In this document: piece by piece, positions 8,535 through 17,896 of the stretch
Layout: each line of letters starts with the position of its first letter
Position numbering within the stretch: position 1 is the stretch's first letter
Assembly: GCA_028877215.1 (NCBI GenBank)
Contig: JAPPFJ010000005.1
Location: 124,001 to 188,000, forward strand
DNA length: 64,000 nucleotides
Reading direction: 5' to 3'
DNA from: Gemmatimonadota bacterium
Lineage (GTDB): Bacteria > Latescibacterota > UBA2968 > GCA-2709665
Notes under the pieces: model-generated
The model's database searches: none
The model's input: only the letters and a program-made list of their open reading frames with translations
What the model was told of the DNA's origin: nothing
Program-made: the position numbers and the translations under genes

Positions 8535-8705
8535 TTCCACAACTCTGGACGACCTGCCAGCGATGCCGCGGTTTCCCCGGCTGGCATTTCGTCCGGACAT
8601 CACGGCGGTCGTGTCCGGGACCTCGCCGGTCCAGCAGGGTCGAGCCCCATCCGCTGACGAGGCTGTTATCGTCCGTTTGTTTACTTCAAACCGGTTCAGA
8701 ATGCC

Positions 8706-10703
8706 ATGAGTCAGCCCGATTCCCGCATCCGCGTTCCGCTGTCGGAAGATTCCCAGGACTCAGACGCGGAGCGATTGCGCGGGACCGTAATCGCATTATC
8801 GGTTGCGATGCTGGTTTTCGCTTGTGTGGCCGCGACGTTTCTGGAGTTTCGGTCCCGTTCCGCGCATATGGCCATGGCGAATCTGCCTCTGGCCGTGTTG
8901 TTGCCCTTTGTGGCCTGGCTTCTGGTCAACGCCCTGCTGAAGCGGTTTGTACCCTGGCTTTCCCTGACTTCGGCGGAATTGAGGCTGGCCCTGAGCATGC
9001 TCTGGGTGGGCGGTTCATTTGCCGGATACAACTGGATCACTCAGTGGGTGGGCGCAATGGCGGCTCCAAGGTACTACGCCTCCCCTGAGAACCGGTGGCG
9101 CGAGTTGATCTTCGACTACCTGCCCTGGTGGATGTTTCCATCTGATTTTCCCGGAGTCACAGAAGGGTTTTTCCTGGGAGTCGAAAAGGGCGCGGGCGTG
9201 CCCTGGGGGGCATGGCTGGGGCCGGTTTTCTGGGCGATGTCCGCCGGCGCCGCGATGACGGCGATCGGGGTGGGGTTGACCGCGGTGTTCCAGAAGCAGT
9301 GGGTCCGGCACGAACGGCTCACCTATCCCCTGGCGCAGGTGCCGATCGATCTGACGGAAGGATTCGACCGGAAGAGAGGCTGGCCCCCGTTTGCGCGTCA
9401 GTGGTTGTTCTGGACAGGCTTCGCGATATCAGCGGTCCCCCTGCTGTGGAACCTGATTGAATATTGGAGTCCCGGGTTTCCCCGGCTGGCGATCTTTGAC
9501 GCGTATTATGGTCCGACGGGGCCCCGAGGCGCGGAACTGTCCCGCTATCTGCAGCCATTCTCCTACCGGATGTTGCCCACCGTACTCGGCTTTACGTTCC
9601 TGTGCGACCTGGATATCCTGTTCAGCATCTGGTCGTTGTGGCTTTCCGGACAGCTGGGTCTGTATGCGATGTCCCGGGTTGGATTCTCGGTGGGCCTCGT
9701 GGGGCAGGAGGCCAAACCGCCCACAATTCTCGGTCTGTTCACGCACGGCGTCAGCATGGGCATGGTGGTCTGGACCCTGTGGGCGGCACGGGGCCACCTG
9801 AAGAGGGTCTTTCGTCAGGTGCTGAGGCCGCGAGACAGCGAAGAGCCGGAAACCGCGATTCTTCCTCCCAGACTGGCCCTGCTTGCAATTCTGGCCGGCG
9901 GCGTCTATATGGTTTTCTGGCTGAGTCGGGCGGGTTACAGCGTCTCTGTCGGCCTGTCCTGGTTATTGCTTTTCTGGGCAAGTATCCTGGTTGTGATGAA
10001 GTTTCTGGCCGCGAGCGGGTTTGCCTATCTGTTTCCCAGTTTTCCGACTTCGATCCTGAATATGACCGTGGGCGCGAACCGGATGAACGAATCCACGCTC
10101 GTGGGGCTGCGCCTGGTAAACTGGAGGCTGCTGGCCGGGTGGCGGCTGCCGGCGGCGCTTCCTCACGTGGAACGCCTGGACGGGCGTCCGGGCCGTACGG
10201 GATGGGTTGTGGCTGTCAGCCTCGTGGCGGGCATGCTGGCGGCGATCCTCTATACGGTATCCATCTGTTACCAGGAGGGGGGCAGCACGTTTCGCACGTG
10301 GTCCCTGGTAGGCGCGCCGCGAGGGATGTACGAGGGGATCGCAAAGGCGGTTGCGGATACGGACCCGGAGGTTACCGATCCGGGCAAGATCGGCGTGTGG
10401 CTCCTTGGCGGCCTCGCAGCGGGCGCCATACAGATAATGCAAAGCCGATTCTCATGGTGGCCGTTTCATCCCCTGGGCGTCATGCTGATGTCGAGCGGCT
10501 ACGTCCGGCTATACGTACTGGATATTTTCCTGGTCTGGCTTGCCAAATTGACGGTCCTCCGCTTCGGCGGCATCTCCCTGTACCGGCGCGTGAAGCCGGT
10601 CTGTTACGGGTTGATTGTGGGTTACGTATTCGCCGTTGGATGTTCCTTTCTGGTGGACCTGATCTGGTTCCCCGAAGGCGGCCACTATATTCACGGGTAC
10701 TAA
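8706..10703 (+). CDS. DUF6785/DUF6784-type polytopic membrane protein
   Basis: The 665-residue protein has about a dozen hydrophobic segments, starting near residue 27 (VIALSVAMLVFACVAATFLE) and ending near residue 650. Characteristic segments are SAELRLALSMLWVGGSFAGYNWITQW and ERLTYPLAQVPIDLTEG, followed by repeated GLS and PFHPLG motifs. I recognise the layout as the uncharacterised DUF6785 family, which recalls oligopeptide-transporter folds and is common in Planctomycetes-like and Latescibacteria-like genomes. Its stop codon abuts the start of the ABC ATPase gene with no gap, so the two are co-translated. Transport activity is inferred. Confidence 0.72.
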   Translation: MSQPDSRIRVPLSEDSQDSDAERLRGTVIALSVAMLVFACVAATFLEFRSRSAHMAMANLPLAVLLPFVAWLLVNALLKRFVPWLSLTSAELRLALSMLWVGGSFAGYNWITQWVGAMAAPRYYASPENRWRELIFDYLPWWMFPSDFPGVTEGFFLGVEKGAGVPWGAWLGPVFWAMSAGAAMTAIGVGLTAVFQKQWVRHERLTYPLAQVPIDLTEGFDRKRGWPPFARQWLFWTGFAISAVPLLWNLIEYWSPGFPRLAIFDAYYGPTGPRGAELSRYLQPFSYRMLPTVLGFTFLCDLDILFSIWSLWLSGQLGLYAMSRVGFSVGLVGQEAKPPTILGLFTHGVSMGMVVWTLWAARGHLKRVFRQVLRPRDSEEPETAILPPRLALLAILAGGVYMVFWLSRAGYSVSVGLSWLLLFWASILVVMKFLAASGFAYLFPSFPTSILNMTVGANRMNESTLVGLRLVNWRLLAGWRLPAALPHVERLDGRPGRTGWVVAVSLVAGMLAAILYTVSICYQEGGSTFRTWSLVGAPRGMYEGIAKAVADTDPEVTDPGKIGVWLLGGLAAGAIQIMQSRFSWWPFHPLGVMLMSSGYVRLYVLDIFLVWLAKLTVLRFGGISLYRRVKPVCYGLIVGYVFAVGCSFLVDLIWFPEGGHYIHGY

Positions 10704-11477
10704 ATGACAGATCGCGGGATGAACTGTCCGGCCATCGACGTCCGCGGCGTGAACAAGGTGTTCGAAAGCGATACCGGGCGTGTGGAGGCGCTGAGGGACG
10801 TGAATCTTCAGGTGCCTCAGGGTGTCTTCGTGAGCGTTGTGGGGCCGTCCGGTTGCGGAAAGACCAGCCTGATGCGCATTGTCGGCGACCTGGAGACTCC
10901 CACGTCCGGAACCGTTCGGGTGAATGGAAAATTGCCCGCAGAAGCCAGGAATGCCCGGGAAATAGGTGTGGTGTTTCAGAGTCCCGCGTTGCTGGGCTGG
11001 CGGACGGTCGAAGAGAACGTCGGGTTGCCTGGGGAGATATTTGACGATTCCAAAGTGGCGGCCAGAGCCCTTGAAATGGTTCGAACGGTAGGACTCGAGG
11101 GCTTCGAATCCGCCTATCCAAGGCAGCTGTCGGGGGGCATGCAGTCGCGAGTGGCCATCGCCAGGGCGCTGACGTACCGACCTGCGATATTGCTGATGGA
11201 CGAACCGTTCGGCGCGCTGGACGAGATGACGCGAGAACGCATGCAACTGGAGTTGCTGCGTATCTGGAGGGGTGCAAAACCGGCCGTGCTGTTCATTACA
11301 CACAGCATCCCGGAGGCCGTTCTGCTTTCGGACCGCGTGGTGGTGATGTCGCCGCGACCAGGAAGGCTCGTGGGAGACGTCGCGGTGGATTTTCCAAGGC
11401 CCAGAAACGTCGAACTGCTTTCTCAGCCACGCTTCGTCGAGATGGTGGCGCACCTGAGAACCGTGATGGCTGGCTAG
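10704..11477 (+). CDS. ABC transporter ATP-binding protein (SsuB/TauB/NrtD type)
   Basis: The 257-residue ATPase has Walker A GPSGCGKT at 47-54, the Q-loop Gln at 92 (VVFQSPALLGWRTVEENV), signature LSGGM at 142-146, Walker B ILLMDEP ending in Glu 167, D-loop GALD and switch His 200 (ITHSIPEA). The LLGWRTVEENV and EPFGALDEMTR segments are typical of the nitrate, sulfonate, taurine and pyrimidine-precursor import family. Its permease and binding protein are the convergent genes at 11554-13351. The ATG follows the upstream TAA directly. Confidence 0.92.
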   Translation: MTDRGMNCPAIDVRGVNKVFESDTGRVEALRDVNLQVPQGVFVSVVGPSGCGKTSLMRIVGDLETPTSGTVRVNGKLPAEARNAREIGVVFQSPALLGWRTVEENVGLPGEIFDDSKVAARALEMVRTVGLEGFESAYPRQLSGGMQSRVAIARALTYRPAILLMDEPFGALDEMTRERMQLELLRIWRGAKPAVLFITHSIPEAVLLSDRVVVMSPRPGRLVGDVAVDFPRPRNVELLSQPRFVEMVAHLRTVMAG

Positions 11478-11553
11478 AGGGGATACCGCGTCTTCACCGG
11501 CGCCTGGCAAGAGGGACACGGTTCCGCCCGCCAGGGTACGCTCACTGCCGCGG

Positions 11554-12525
11554 TCAGGGAGCCACGGGAAGCATATCGGAAACGAAGAGCCCGGAAACGT
11601 CGATCTTGCGGTCGATCAGCCCCAGATCGAACAGAATATCCCGGGTGTGCGACCACCGTTCCGCGGTTTGTGCGCCCAGCCCCATGCGTTCCACGTCCGG
11701 GCTCATCAGGATTGGCAAGAGCTTCTGGAAATTCGCGCGGTTGAATTCGGCGTCGCTCTCCGGGCGTTCGGCCATATATGCCGCCACCGCGTCTTCCGGG
11801 TTGTCCACGGCGTAGCGCCAGCCCTTCATACTGGCGTGTACGAATCTTCGCACGACGTCCGGGTTTTTCTTCAGATAGTCGGCATTGACAATGACGTTGG
11901 TGCTGTAGAGGTCGATGCCGTATTGGGCAAATGAGATACGGGTTACCGCTCGACCGCGGAGCTCAACGGTGACGGGCTGGTCTTCGGTATAGCCCAGCAT
12001 GGCGTCGACCTTGCCGGCAAGGAGGGGTGCGGGACTGGATTCCGTCATTCCCATCACCTGCACGCGTTCTTCTTCGATACCCACCTTTTTGAGAAAAGCC
12101 TGAAATTCCCGGTGCTTGGTGCCCCCGATATTGACGCCAACCCGTTTGCCAATCAGATCCTCCGGTTTTCGGATGTCATTCTCTTCCAACGCATAAACCA
12201 CCACCGGCGAATGCTGGTTGATCACGGCGAGGGAGACCACGGGGATGTCCCTCGTACGGGCGATCAGGGTGGCCGATCCGCTGGAAACCCCGAGATGATA
12301 CTTGCCGCTGCCCACGAGACGCGCCGTGGTAGGCGCACCGGTACCTTCGAGAATCTCAACGGATATCCCCTCGGCTTCGTAAAATCCCTTCGCCTTTGCC
12401 GCGAAGAAACCGGCGTGTTCCATCTGCGCTTTCCAGTCCAGAAGCAGCTGGACCCGTTGTAGCGTCTCAGGTGGTTTCCCGCAGGCAGCCAGTATTGCAA
12501 TGAAGAGCCAGACCAGACGTTTCAT
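11554..12525 (-). CDS. NMT1/THI5-like ABC substrate-binding lipoprotein
   Basis: The 323-residue product starts at ATG 12525 behind GGGGGAA and has a short lipoprotein signal with lipobox LAAC. Family features are LLLDWKAQMEHAGFFAAKAKGFYEAEGISVEI, the ligand-site region GVSSGSATLIAR, ESSPAPLLAGKVDAMLGYTEDQP and STNVIVNADYLKKNPDVVRRFVHASMKGW. These match ThiY-like or RibY-like binding proteins for pyrimidine or flavin precursors and their sulfonate relatives. It delivers ligand to the permease encoded 34 bases upstream. I saw no TPP or FMN riboswitch, so the ligand remains open. Confidence 0.88.
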   Translation of the reverse strand: MKRLVWLFIAILAACGKPPETLQRVQLLLDWKAQMEHAGFFAAKAKGFYEAEGISVEILEGTGAPTTARLVGSGKYHLGVSSGSATLIARTRDIPVVSLAVINQHSPVVVYALEENDIRKPEDLIGKRVGVNIGGTKHREFQAFLKKVGIEEERVQVMGMTESSPAPLLAGKVDAMLGYTEDQPVTVELRGRAVTRISFAQYGIDLYSTNVIVNADYLKKNPDVVRRFVHASMKGWRYAVDNPEDAVAAYMAERPESDAEFNRANFQKLLPILMSPDVERMGLGAQTAERWSHTRDILFDLGLIDRKIDVSGLFVSDMLPVAP

Positions 12526-12559
12526 CGGATTCCCCCATTGAACGGTTTCGAATTGATGT

Positions 12560-13351
12560 CTATCTTCTGAGCGGTTCGTGGAAATCGCCCCAGCGTTTGA
12601 GCAGGAGTTTTTCCAGACCCTCCACGATCAGGAAGAGGAGCGTGCCCATCGCGCCAAGCACAATCAGCGCGGCGAACATGAGATCGGTGGCCAGTTCGGA
12701 GTTGGCCAGCCGCGTGAGATGCCCCAGTCCGGCGCTGGCGCCCACGAATTCTCCTACTACCGCACCGATCACGCTCAGGGTGACACAGATTTTGAGGGCG
12801 GCGAAGAGATACGGAATGGCGTGCGGCAGGCGGACTTTGAACAGTATCTGGCGCCGTCCCGCGGAAAGCGCCCGCATCAGATCCAGAATGAGCGGGTCCA
12901 CGGCCAGGAGGCCGCGAGTGGTGTTGATAATGACCGGGAAGAAGGAGATGAGCGCGGCGATAACCACCTTGGGGAACAGCCCAAGGCCGAACCAGACGAT
13001 GAACAGGGGGGCCAGTGCTTCTTTTGGAAAGGTCTGGGAGGAGATAACAATGGGGTAGAGCATTCTCTCGATTATGGGAGAGCGTGCCATGATGATGGCA
13101 CCGCCGACGCCGATGCTCGCGCCAAGAAGAAATCCCCAGAGCGCTTCCTGCAGTGTCACCCACGCATGGGACAGGAGCGTATAGCGCGCCGAAACCAGTT
13201 TGCCGAAGATTTGCGACGGCGCCGGAAGGATATAATCTGCGACGTCCCAAGCATTGACCAGCAACTCCCAGATCCCGAGTGTGACGAGAACGAATACCAG
13301 GGAAAGGCCGTACTCACGGATGAGGACGCGAATGACGGAGACGGGGATCAC
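12560..13351 (-). CDS. ABC transporter permease (SsuC/TauC type)
   Basis: The 263-residue membrane protein has six predicted helices. The EAA-type cytoplasmic loop reads LMRALSAGRRQILFKVRLPHAIPYLFAALK near residue 175, preceded by the family segment FPKEALAPLFIVWFGLGLFPKVV. It starts with GTG 13351, which overlaps the TGA of the lectin-like gene as GTGA, so the two are translationally coupled. With the downstream binding protein and the convergent ATPase it completes one importer. Confidence 0.9.
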   Translation of the reverse strand: MIPVSVIRVLIREYGLSLVFVLVTLGIWELLVNAWDVADYILPAPSQIFGKLVSARYTLLSHAWVTLQEALWGFLLGASIGVGGAIIMARSPIIERMLYPIVISSQTFPKEALAPLFIVWFGLGLFPKVVIAALISFFPVIINTTRGLLAVDPLILDLMRALSAGRRQILFKVRLPHAIPYLFAALKICVTLSVIGAVVGEFVGASAGLGHLTRLANSELATDLMFAALIVLGAMGTLLFLIVEGLEKLLLKRWGDFHEPLRR

Positions 13352-13725
13352 CGTTCAAACAGAATGATCTGGGCCTGAATCGACCCGGCCTGGTTCTGGT
13401 ATTCGGGGTTTTCGTTCATTGCCATAAACAGCGGTCCTTCGTAAGGTGAGAACAGGTCGAAATAGACGCCTGCCGCCAGGGGCGGATTGTCCTGACCGAC
13501 CCTGCAGATCAGGGCGCCGACGTTGGTGCCGGGCAGCAGGTACTCGTCACCGGCCAGGAAGCCTTCGATTCCATTTGCGCCGCACCAGGTGATGGTTGCG
13601 GGACGCATCTCCGGCGACCAGATGCCTTCGGCGGAGATGACGAGCCGTTGGCCCTCCCGTATCTGCAGATACATCTCCTGCCAGATCGCATTTGGCCGGA
13701 TTGTCTTGTTGATCGTCAGCGGCAT
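13348..13725 (-). CDS. PA-IL (LecA)-like carbohydrate-binding fold protein
   Basis: The start is ATG 13725 with AGAGGAAAG upstream, giving 125 residues, close to the 121 of Pseudomonas LecA. The layout agrees with the PA-IL-like jelly-roll domain: an early strand, then LVISAEGIWSPEM, TWCGANGIEGFLAGDEYLLPGTNVGALICRVG, and near the end PLFMAMNENPEYQNQAGSIQAQI. In LecA the calcium and galactose site is built from Asp and Asn residues near the C-terminus, and the MNENPEYQNQ segment occupies that place. No signal peptide is visible. Its stop overlaps the permease start, which is unusual company for a lectin-like domain. Sugar binding is inferred. Confidence 0.68.
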   Translation of the reverse strand: MPLTINKTIRPNAIWQEMYLQIREGQRLVISAEGIWSPEMRPATITWCGANGIEGFLAGDEYLLPGTNVGALICRVGQDNPPLAAGVYFDLFSPYEGPLFMAMNENPEYQNQAGSIQAQIILFER

Positions 13726-13836
13726 GGGGGCTTCTTTCCTCTTCGCGGGTCTGACAAACCCACCTTGATGGCAGATCGTGTTCCAACCCGGAGACAGATT
13801 GCCGGATAGCAACCTGTTTTCGTTACGGGATACCAG

Positions 13837-13865
13837 AAGATAGGATCACTGATCGCGAATGTCAA
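13837..13865 (-). promoter_or_regulatory. Sigma-70-like promoter of the lectin-permease-binding-protein operon
   Basis: On the minus strand TTGACA (13865-13860) and TATCTT (13842-13837) are separated by exactly 17 bases. They lie about 110 bases upstream of ATG 13725. Confidence 0.65.
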
Positions 13866-13936
13866 GGCGGGTGGTCGACCCGAGAGGCGCTGTCGTTCGC
13901 ATTTGAGAGTTCGCCGGGACTTCGAAGGGTCGCAGA

Positions 13937-15691
13937 ATGGAATTTCATATGACCCTGGATTTCAGGGACGACTTCACCGCGGCGTCCGTCCCCTGGACCG
14001 CCGAACGGCTTCGGGAATATATCCGCCTCGTGGCTGATCTGGGTATGCAGGGTATTCATTGGATTGAGATGGGGGACAAGGAGATGGGCAAATGGGATCG
14101 GGGTTCGTCCACCGATCTCACGGGCGGGGCCAGGGCATTTGTGGAATCCGTTCCCGATCCGCTGGCGTTTGTGTGTGAAGAGGCGCATCACGTCGGACTT
14201 AAGGTATACGCGGTACACAAGATCAACGATATGGCCAGCTTTGGCCCCGGACGCTTTTATCCATTGGGTACGGCGCCCGACGTGCTGCCTGGCATTCCAC
14301 AGATCGGCGGCTCGGGCCAGATGGCGTTCCGATGGCTGCGCGAGCATCCCGACCGGCGCGTGGAGATTCACCCGTCCCTACTGGAAGCGAAAGGCATTAG
14401 AAAACCCGTGCGGACTATCCGCTTCTGGCACGAAACGGATCGCCTGCAAGGGGTTCCGTACATCGAGCTGTTAGTCAGTGAGACGAATGCACGATACACG
14501 CCCTATCGGGGCAGCTGCCGGGTCGACGTTTCCGTGCGGAGGAGAACGCCGCCGGTATTTGCGCCGGCGCCGGAGAGGCGTTTCGCAAAGGAAGGGGAAT
14601 TCGCCTGCATCCAGATATCCGGCCTCGAGATATCCCAGCCGTTTTTTGGTATCCGGTTTGCCGGTGCAGTCGGCCTAACGAACACACTGACCGCGCTCGT
14701 GGAAGTCGAAGACGTTTCTGGAGCGCCCGTGGTCTTTACCTGGGGATTCTTCCCCAGGTCCGATTATTCCACGTCTCTCGGTACGTTTGAGGAGGCCGGC
14801 ATCGGATTCGACGCCAACTGGCTCATTCCGTTCGAAAACCACCCCGGGGGACACGACTGGCAGCACTCCGCGGGGAGGTACCGGCTGAACGTTGACAAGG
14901 TGCCGTTCATAGGGATCGCACGAGGAAGAAACCGGTTTCTTACGTCCTCGGTCGAACTCGCGTACCCGGACGTCAGGCGCTGGTTGCTCGACATCGTCCA
15001 GTATGAACTCGACGCCGGCTGTGACGGCGTGGACATCCGGGTCGAAAGCCATACGCAGAATATGGATTTCGAGAATTATGGGTTCGGGAAGCCCGTTGTA
15101 GAAGCGTTTCGCGATCGATACGGCGTGGACATAACGCGTGAGTCGTTCGATCGGGGCGCCTGGCGGGAACTGCGCGGGGAATACTTTGATCTGTTTTTGA
15201 AGGACGCATCCGAACTGATCCGGTCTCACGGCAAGGAAACCTGGATCCACCTCACGGCGTATCCAAGCATGGACCGGGAGCCTCGTCAGCAAAGCCTGTC
15301 TCAGATATATTGGAACTGGCGCAGATGGATGGCGGAAGGCTGGGTGGACGTCGTGAATTTCAAGAGGTTTCAGGCGAGAAATCTCTCACCCGGGCAGCAG
15401 GAGGAAATCGACCGTTTCTATCGAAAGGCCTTGAACTTCTGCGGTGAACTTGGACTGCGAACGGCCTACACGCCCAATCCGAGATTCGAGGGCATGCGCG
15501 AGGAGGATTTCGTCGACATGGAATTGCGGACGATCCGCCGTATCGCCGGAGACGGTTTCGAAGTCTACAATTTCTATGAAGGCTGCACCTATATTCGCCT
15601 GACCGAAAACGGCTTCCAAGTCAACGCGAACCAATTGTGGCGAGAGGTCCGGGAATGGAACCGGAAGGCGGGCCTCCCGCCGCGTTCGTAA
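13937..15691 (+). CDS. Putative glycoside-hydrolase-like TIM-barrel protein
   Basis: The 584-residue protein has no signal peptide. The first part (GMQGIHWIEMGDKEMGKWDRG and VGLKVYAVHKIND) and the last part (YELDAGCDGVDIRVESHTQN, KETWIHLTAYPS, DVVNFKRFQ, VYNFYEG) read as strands of an alpha/beta barrel with conserved Asp, Glu and His at strand ends. A beta-rich insert of about 150 residues sits between them. It resembles the uncharacterised glycoside-hydrolase-like families of marine bacteria, but I cannot name one with confidence or assign the nucleophile. ATG 13937 is used; ATG 13949 is an alternative. The propeller gene follows after 54 bases, probably in the same operon. Confidence 0.6.
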   Translation: MEFHMTLDFRDDFTAASVPWTAERLREYIRLVADLGMQGIHWIEMGDKEMGKWDRGSSTDLTGGARAFVESVPDPLAFVCEEAHHVGLKVYAVHKINDMASFGPGRFYPLGTAPDVLPGIPQIGGSGQMAFRWLREHPDRRVEIHPSLLEAKGIRKPVRTIRFWHETDRLQGVPYIELLVSETNARYTPYRGSCRVDVSVRRRTPPVFAPAPERRFAKEGEFACIQISGLEISQPFFGIRFAGAVGLTNTLTALVEVEDVSGAPVVFTWGFFPRSDYSTSLGTFEEAGIGFDANWLIPFENHPGGHDWQHSAGRYRLNVDKVPFIGIARGRNRFLTSSVELAYPDVRRWLLDIVQYELDAGCDGVDIRVESHTQNMDFENYGFGKPVVEAFRDRYGVDITRESFDRGAWRELRGEYFDLFLKDASELIRSHGKETWIHLTAYPSMDREPRQQSLSQIYWNWRRWMAEGWVDVVNFKRFQARNLSPGQQEEIDRFYRKALNFCGELGLRTAYTPNPRFEGMREEDFVDMELRTIRRIAGDGFEVYNFYEGCTYIRLTENGFQVNANQLWREVREWNRKAGLPPRS

Positions 15692-15745
15692 CTGCTCCTG
15701 GCCGATGGCGTTCATCATCGCCCAGGAGACGGGGAAGGTTGAGCC

Positions 15746-17293
15746 ATGCCGAAACAAGCAATCGACGTGGGATCCGGAAAGCAATTGTTCGTGGATTCGA
15801 AGTTCGTCGAATCCAGCGCGGGCGTCACATTTGTCATGAATCCGCCCTATCAGGCTGACGAACCGGTACTGATGCCCGACGAAACATGGGAACGGCGGCC
15901 CGGAGCAAGTTACGGGATCTACAGCAGCATTCTCAAGGACGTGGACGGGAGGATTCGCGCCTGGTATCACGTTCGCATCGGTGACTACCGGTCCGGCCGG
16001 GACGAAGCCTACGTCGGGTACGCCGAGTCTGCAGACGGCATCCACTTCACCAGGCCGGTCCTGAATCTGTTCGAATCCGGCGGAACAACGCGGAATAATA
16101 TCGTCATCCCGGGCAAAATCGGGGGAAGTTCCGTCTGGATCGATCCTCACGCGGAACCTGAGTCCCGTTACAGGAACCAGGCGAAGGTATATTCGCCGCC
16201 CGAGGTATGGGGCCACCTGCACATGCACGGATCACCTGACGGGATTCACTGGAAACTCGCGAGCGACATCCGGCTGAGCCGTGGCGGGTGGGATACGCAA
16301 TCCATCGTCTTCTGGGACCCGCCGGTGGGGCGCTACGCGATGTACACCCGGCACTGGTTTGCGCAGCGGCACGGCACCGCCCCGGGCAATCTCAACTACC
16401 GCACGGTTCGCAGGCTGGAGTCCGATGATTTGCGTGAGTGGGGCAATCAGCGAATCGTCATGCGGCCCGACGACGCGGACATGGACACCTATGAAACGCC
16501 TTCTCCCCTTTGCCCCGAAGGACCGGAAAAACCTTACGGACGGGTACCGGTGGACTATTACGGCGCGTTGGTATTCAAATATCCGGACCCCGACGGCGTG
16601 TATATCATGCTGGCCAACGCAAACTGGTACTGGTACGACCGGGAGCCGATTGTCACCGTCGTGCGGGACGATATGGGGGTCCCGCGGGAAGAAACCCAGA
16701 GAATCTACGGCCCCAGTCGTTTCGACGCCCGGCTGTCCGTCAGCCGGGACGGCATCGACTTTCAGCGATGCGGCGGCCGCCGGGCCTTCCTGAAGCCCGG
16801 CAGTGAGGGCAGCTTCTCTTCTCGAATGGTGTGGGCGATGCCGCATCCCGTACCGATGGGGGACGAGTTGTGGCTCTATTACAGCGGGAACAACAGGGAT
16901 CACGACGGCATTGTCGACCCAACCGCGGGGAGGCATCTCAGCGGAATCGGCCGGGCCGTCATGCGCCTGGACGGGTTCGTATCGGTGGATGCCGGCTACG
17001 GCGGAGGCGAGCTTGTCACTCCGCCGATTCGGTTTGAGGGGACGCAGCTGGAGTTGAATCTGGATACCGGCGGGGGAGGTTCCGTCAAGGTGGAGTTGCA
17101 GGATGATCTCGGCCGGCCGATCGGGAATTTCTCCGAAATGGACGCGTCCTGGCTCTGCGGCAATTCTGTGCGGATGCCCGTGCGATGGCGCGGTGGAACG
17201 AACGTCGGCGAACTGTCAGGAAGGCCGATCAGGATACGTTTCGTCATCAGAGACTGCAAGCTGTATGCGTTTCAGTTCACGGCGCCCGGGTGA
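15746..17293 (+). CDS. Glycosyl-hydrolase-family-32-like beta-propeller protein
   Basis: The 515-residue product opens with GKQLFVDSKFVESSAGV, a start common to large families of uncharacterised five-bladed propellers in Planctomycetes-like bacteria. Repeated SADGIHF, SPDGIHW and SRDGIDF motifs mark the blades, as in GH32/43/68 relatives and sialidase-like proteins. The C-terminal 110 residues form a beta-sandwich (GGELVTPPIRFEGTQLELNLDTGGGGSVKVELQD) that resembles the GH32 C-terminal module. There is no signal peptide. It is likely to work on glycans together with the barrel protein upstream; the substrate is unknown. Confidence 0.65.
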   Translation: MPKQAIDVGSGKQLFVDSKFVESSAGVTFVMNPPYQADEPVLMPDETWERRPGASYGIYSSILKDVDGRIRAWYHVRIGDYRSGRDEAYVGYAESADGIHFTRPVLNLFESGGTTRNNIVIPGKIGGSSVWIDPHAEPESRYRNQAKVYSPPEVWGHLHMHGSPDGIHWKLASDIRLSRGGWDTQSIVFWDPPVGRYAMYTRHWFAQRHGTAPGNLNYRTVRRLESDDLREWGNQRIVMRPDDADMDTYETPSPLCPEGPEKPYGRVPVDYYGALVFKYPDPDGVYIMLANANWYWYDREPIVTVVRDDMGVPREETQRIYGPSRFDARLSVSRDGIDFQRCGGRRAFLKPGSEGSFSSRMVWAMPHPVPMGDELWLYYSGNNRDHDGIVDPTAGRHLSGIGRAVMRLDGFVSVDAGYGGGELVTPPIRFEGTQLELNLDTGGGGSVKVELQDDLGRPIGNFSEMDASWLCGNSVRMPVRWRGGTNVGELSGRPIRIRFVIRDCKLYAFQFTAPG

Positions 17294-17404
17294 TACCAAG
17301 GGTGCTTCTGAAATCCCGGTCCGAGAATGCGAGTCCCCGCTGCTGCATTGTGCGATCGGTTGAGCGTCGCCCGAATGAAGGCCTGACAACCTCTGGAGGA
17401 TGAT

Positions 17405-17863
17405 ATGGCCGATTACGAAGTCGAGATCAAGTCCGTCGAGCCGGTCCTCGTCGCTTCCTGTCGCGAATCCATTCCGGACTTCGGCGCCATCGGTTCGGCC
17501 ATGAACCGTTTGTACAATGAGGTCGTCTCGTATATCGGGGAACAGAACGGGAACATCGTCGGGCCGGGAATCACAATCTGGCACGATTCCCTGGACGCGG
17601 AGGCGGCGCTGCCGGTTGACAAACCACTGCCGGAGGGAGATCGCGTCGGGGTACGGGAGTTGCCGGGCGGTGAAATGGCGTGCCTGGTTCACCACGGCCC
17701 TTTCGACGGGTTCCGCGGCGCGTACGAGGCCGTACGACATTGGATCCGGGAAAACGGCTACCGGATTACCGGACCCGGCCGGGAAGTCTACCTGAAGTTC
17801 GCACCCGATGGAAATCCGGAGGACTTCGTGACCGAAATCCGGTTTCCCGTCGCGAAGACGTAG
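17405..17863 (+). CDS. GyrI-like small-molecule-binding domain protein
   Basis: The 152-residue protein starts at ATG 17405 after a good CTGGAGGAT site. It has the AraC-effector/GyrI fold in one copy: EIKSVEPVLVASCRESIPDF at the start, GPGITIWHDS in the middle, and RVGVRELPGGEMACLVHHGPFDGFRGAYEAVRHWIRENGYRITGPGREVYLKFA at the end. Such single-domain members bind small ligands, inhibit gyrase, or hydrolyse cyclopropanoid compounds; which applies here is not evident. No DNA-binding domain is fused. It stands alone between the propeller gene and a convergent isomerase-like gene. Confidence 0.82.
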   Translation: MADYEVEIKSVEPVLVASCRESIPDFGAIGSAMNRLYNEVVSYIGEQNGNIVGPGITIWHDSLDAEAALPVDKPLPEGDRVGVRELPGGEMACLVHHGPFDGFRGAYEAVRHWIRENGYRITGPGREVYLKFAPDGNPEDFVTEIRFPVAKT

Positions 17864-17896
17864 TTGCCAGGCCCCATCCTTCTTTCCGTTGCTTCG

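Noticed and set aside
13726..13936. Possible TPP riboswitch upstream of the operon containing an NMT1/THI5-like binding protein
   Set aside because: No CUGAGA box or other TPP core element is present; a plain promoter explains the region.
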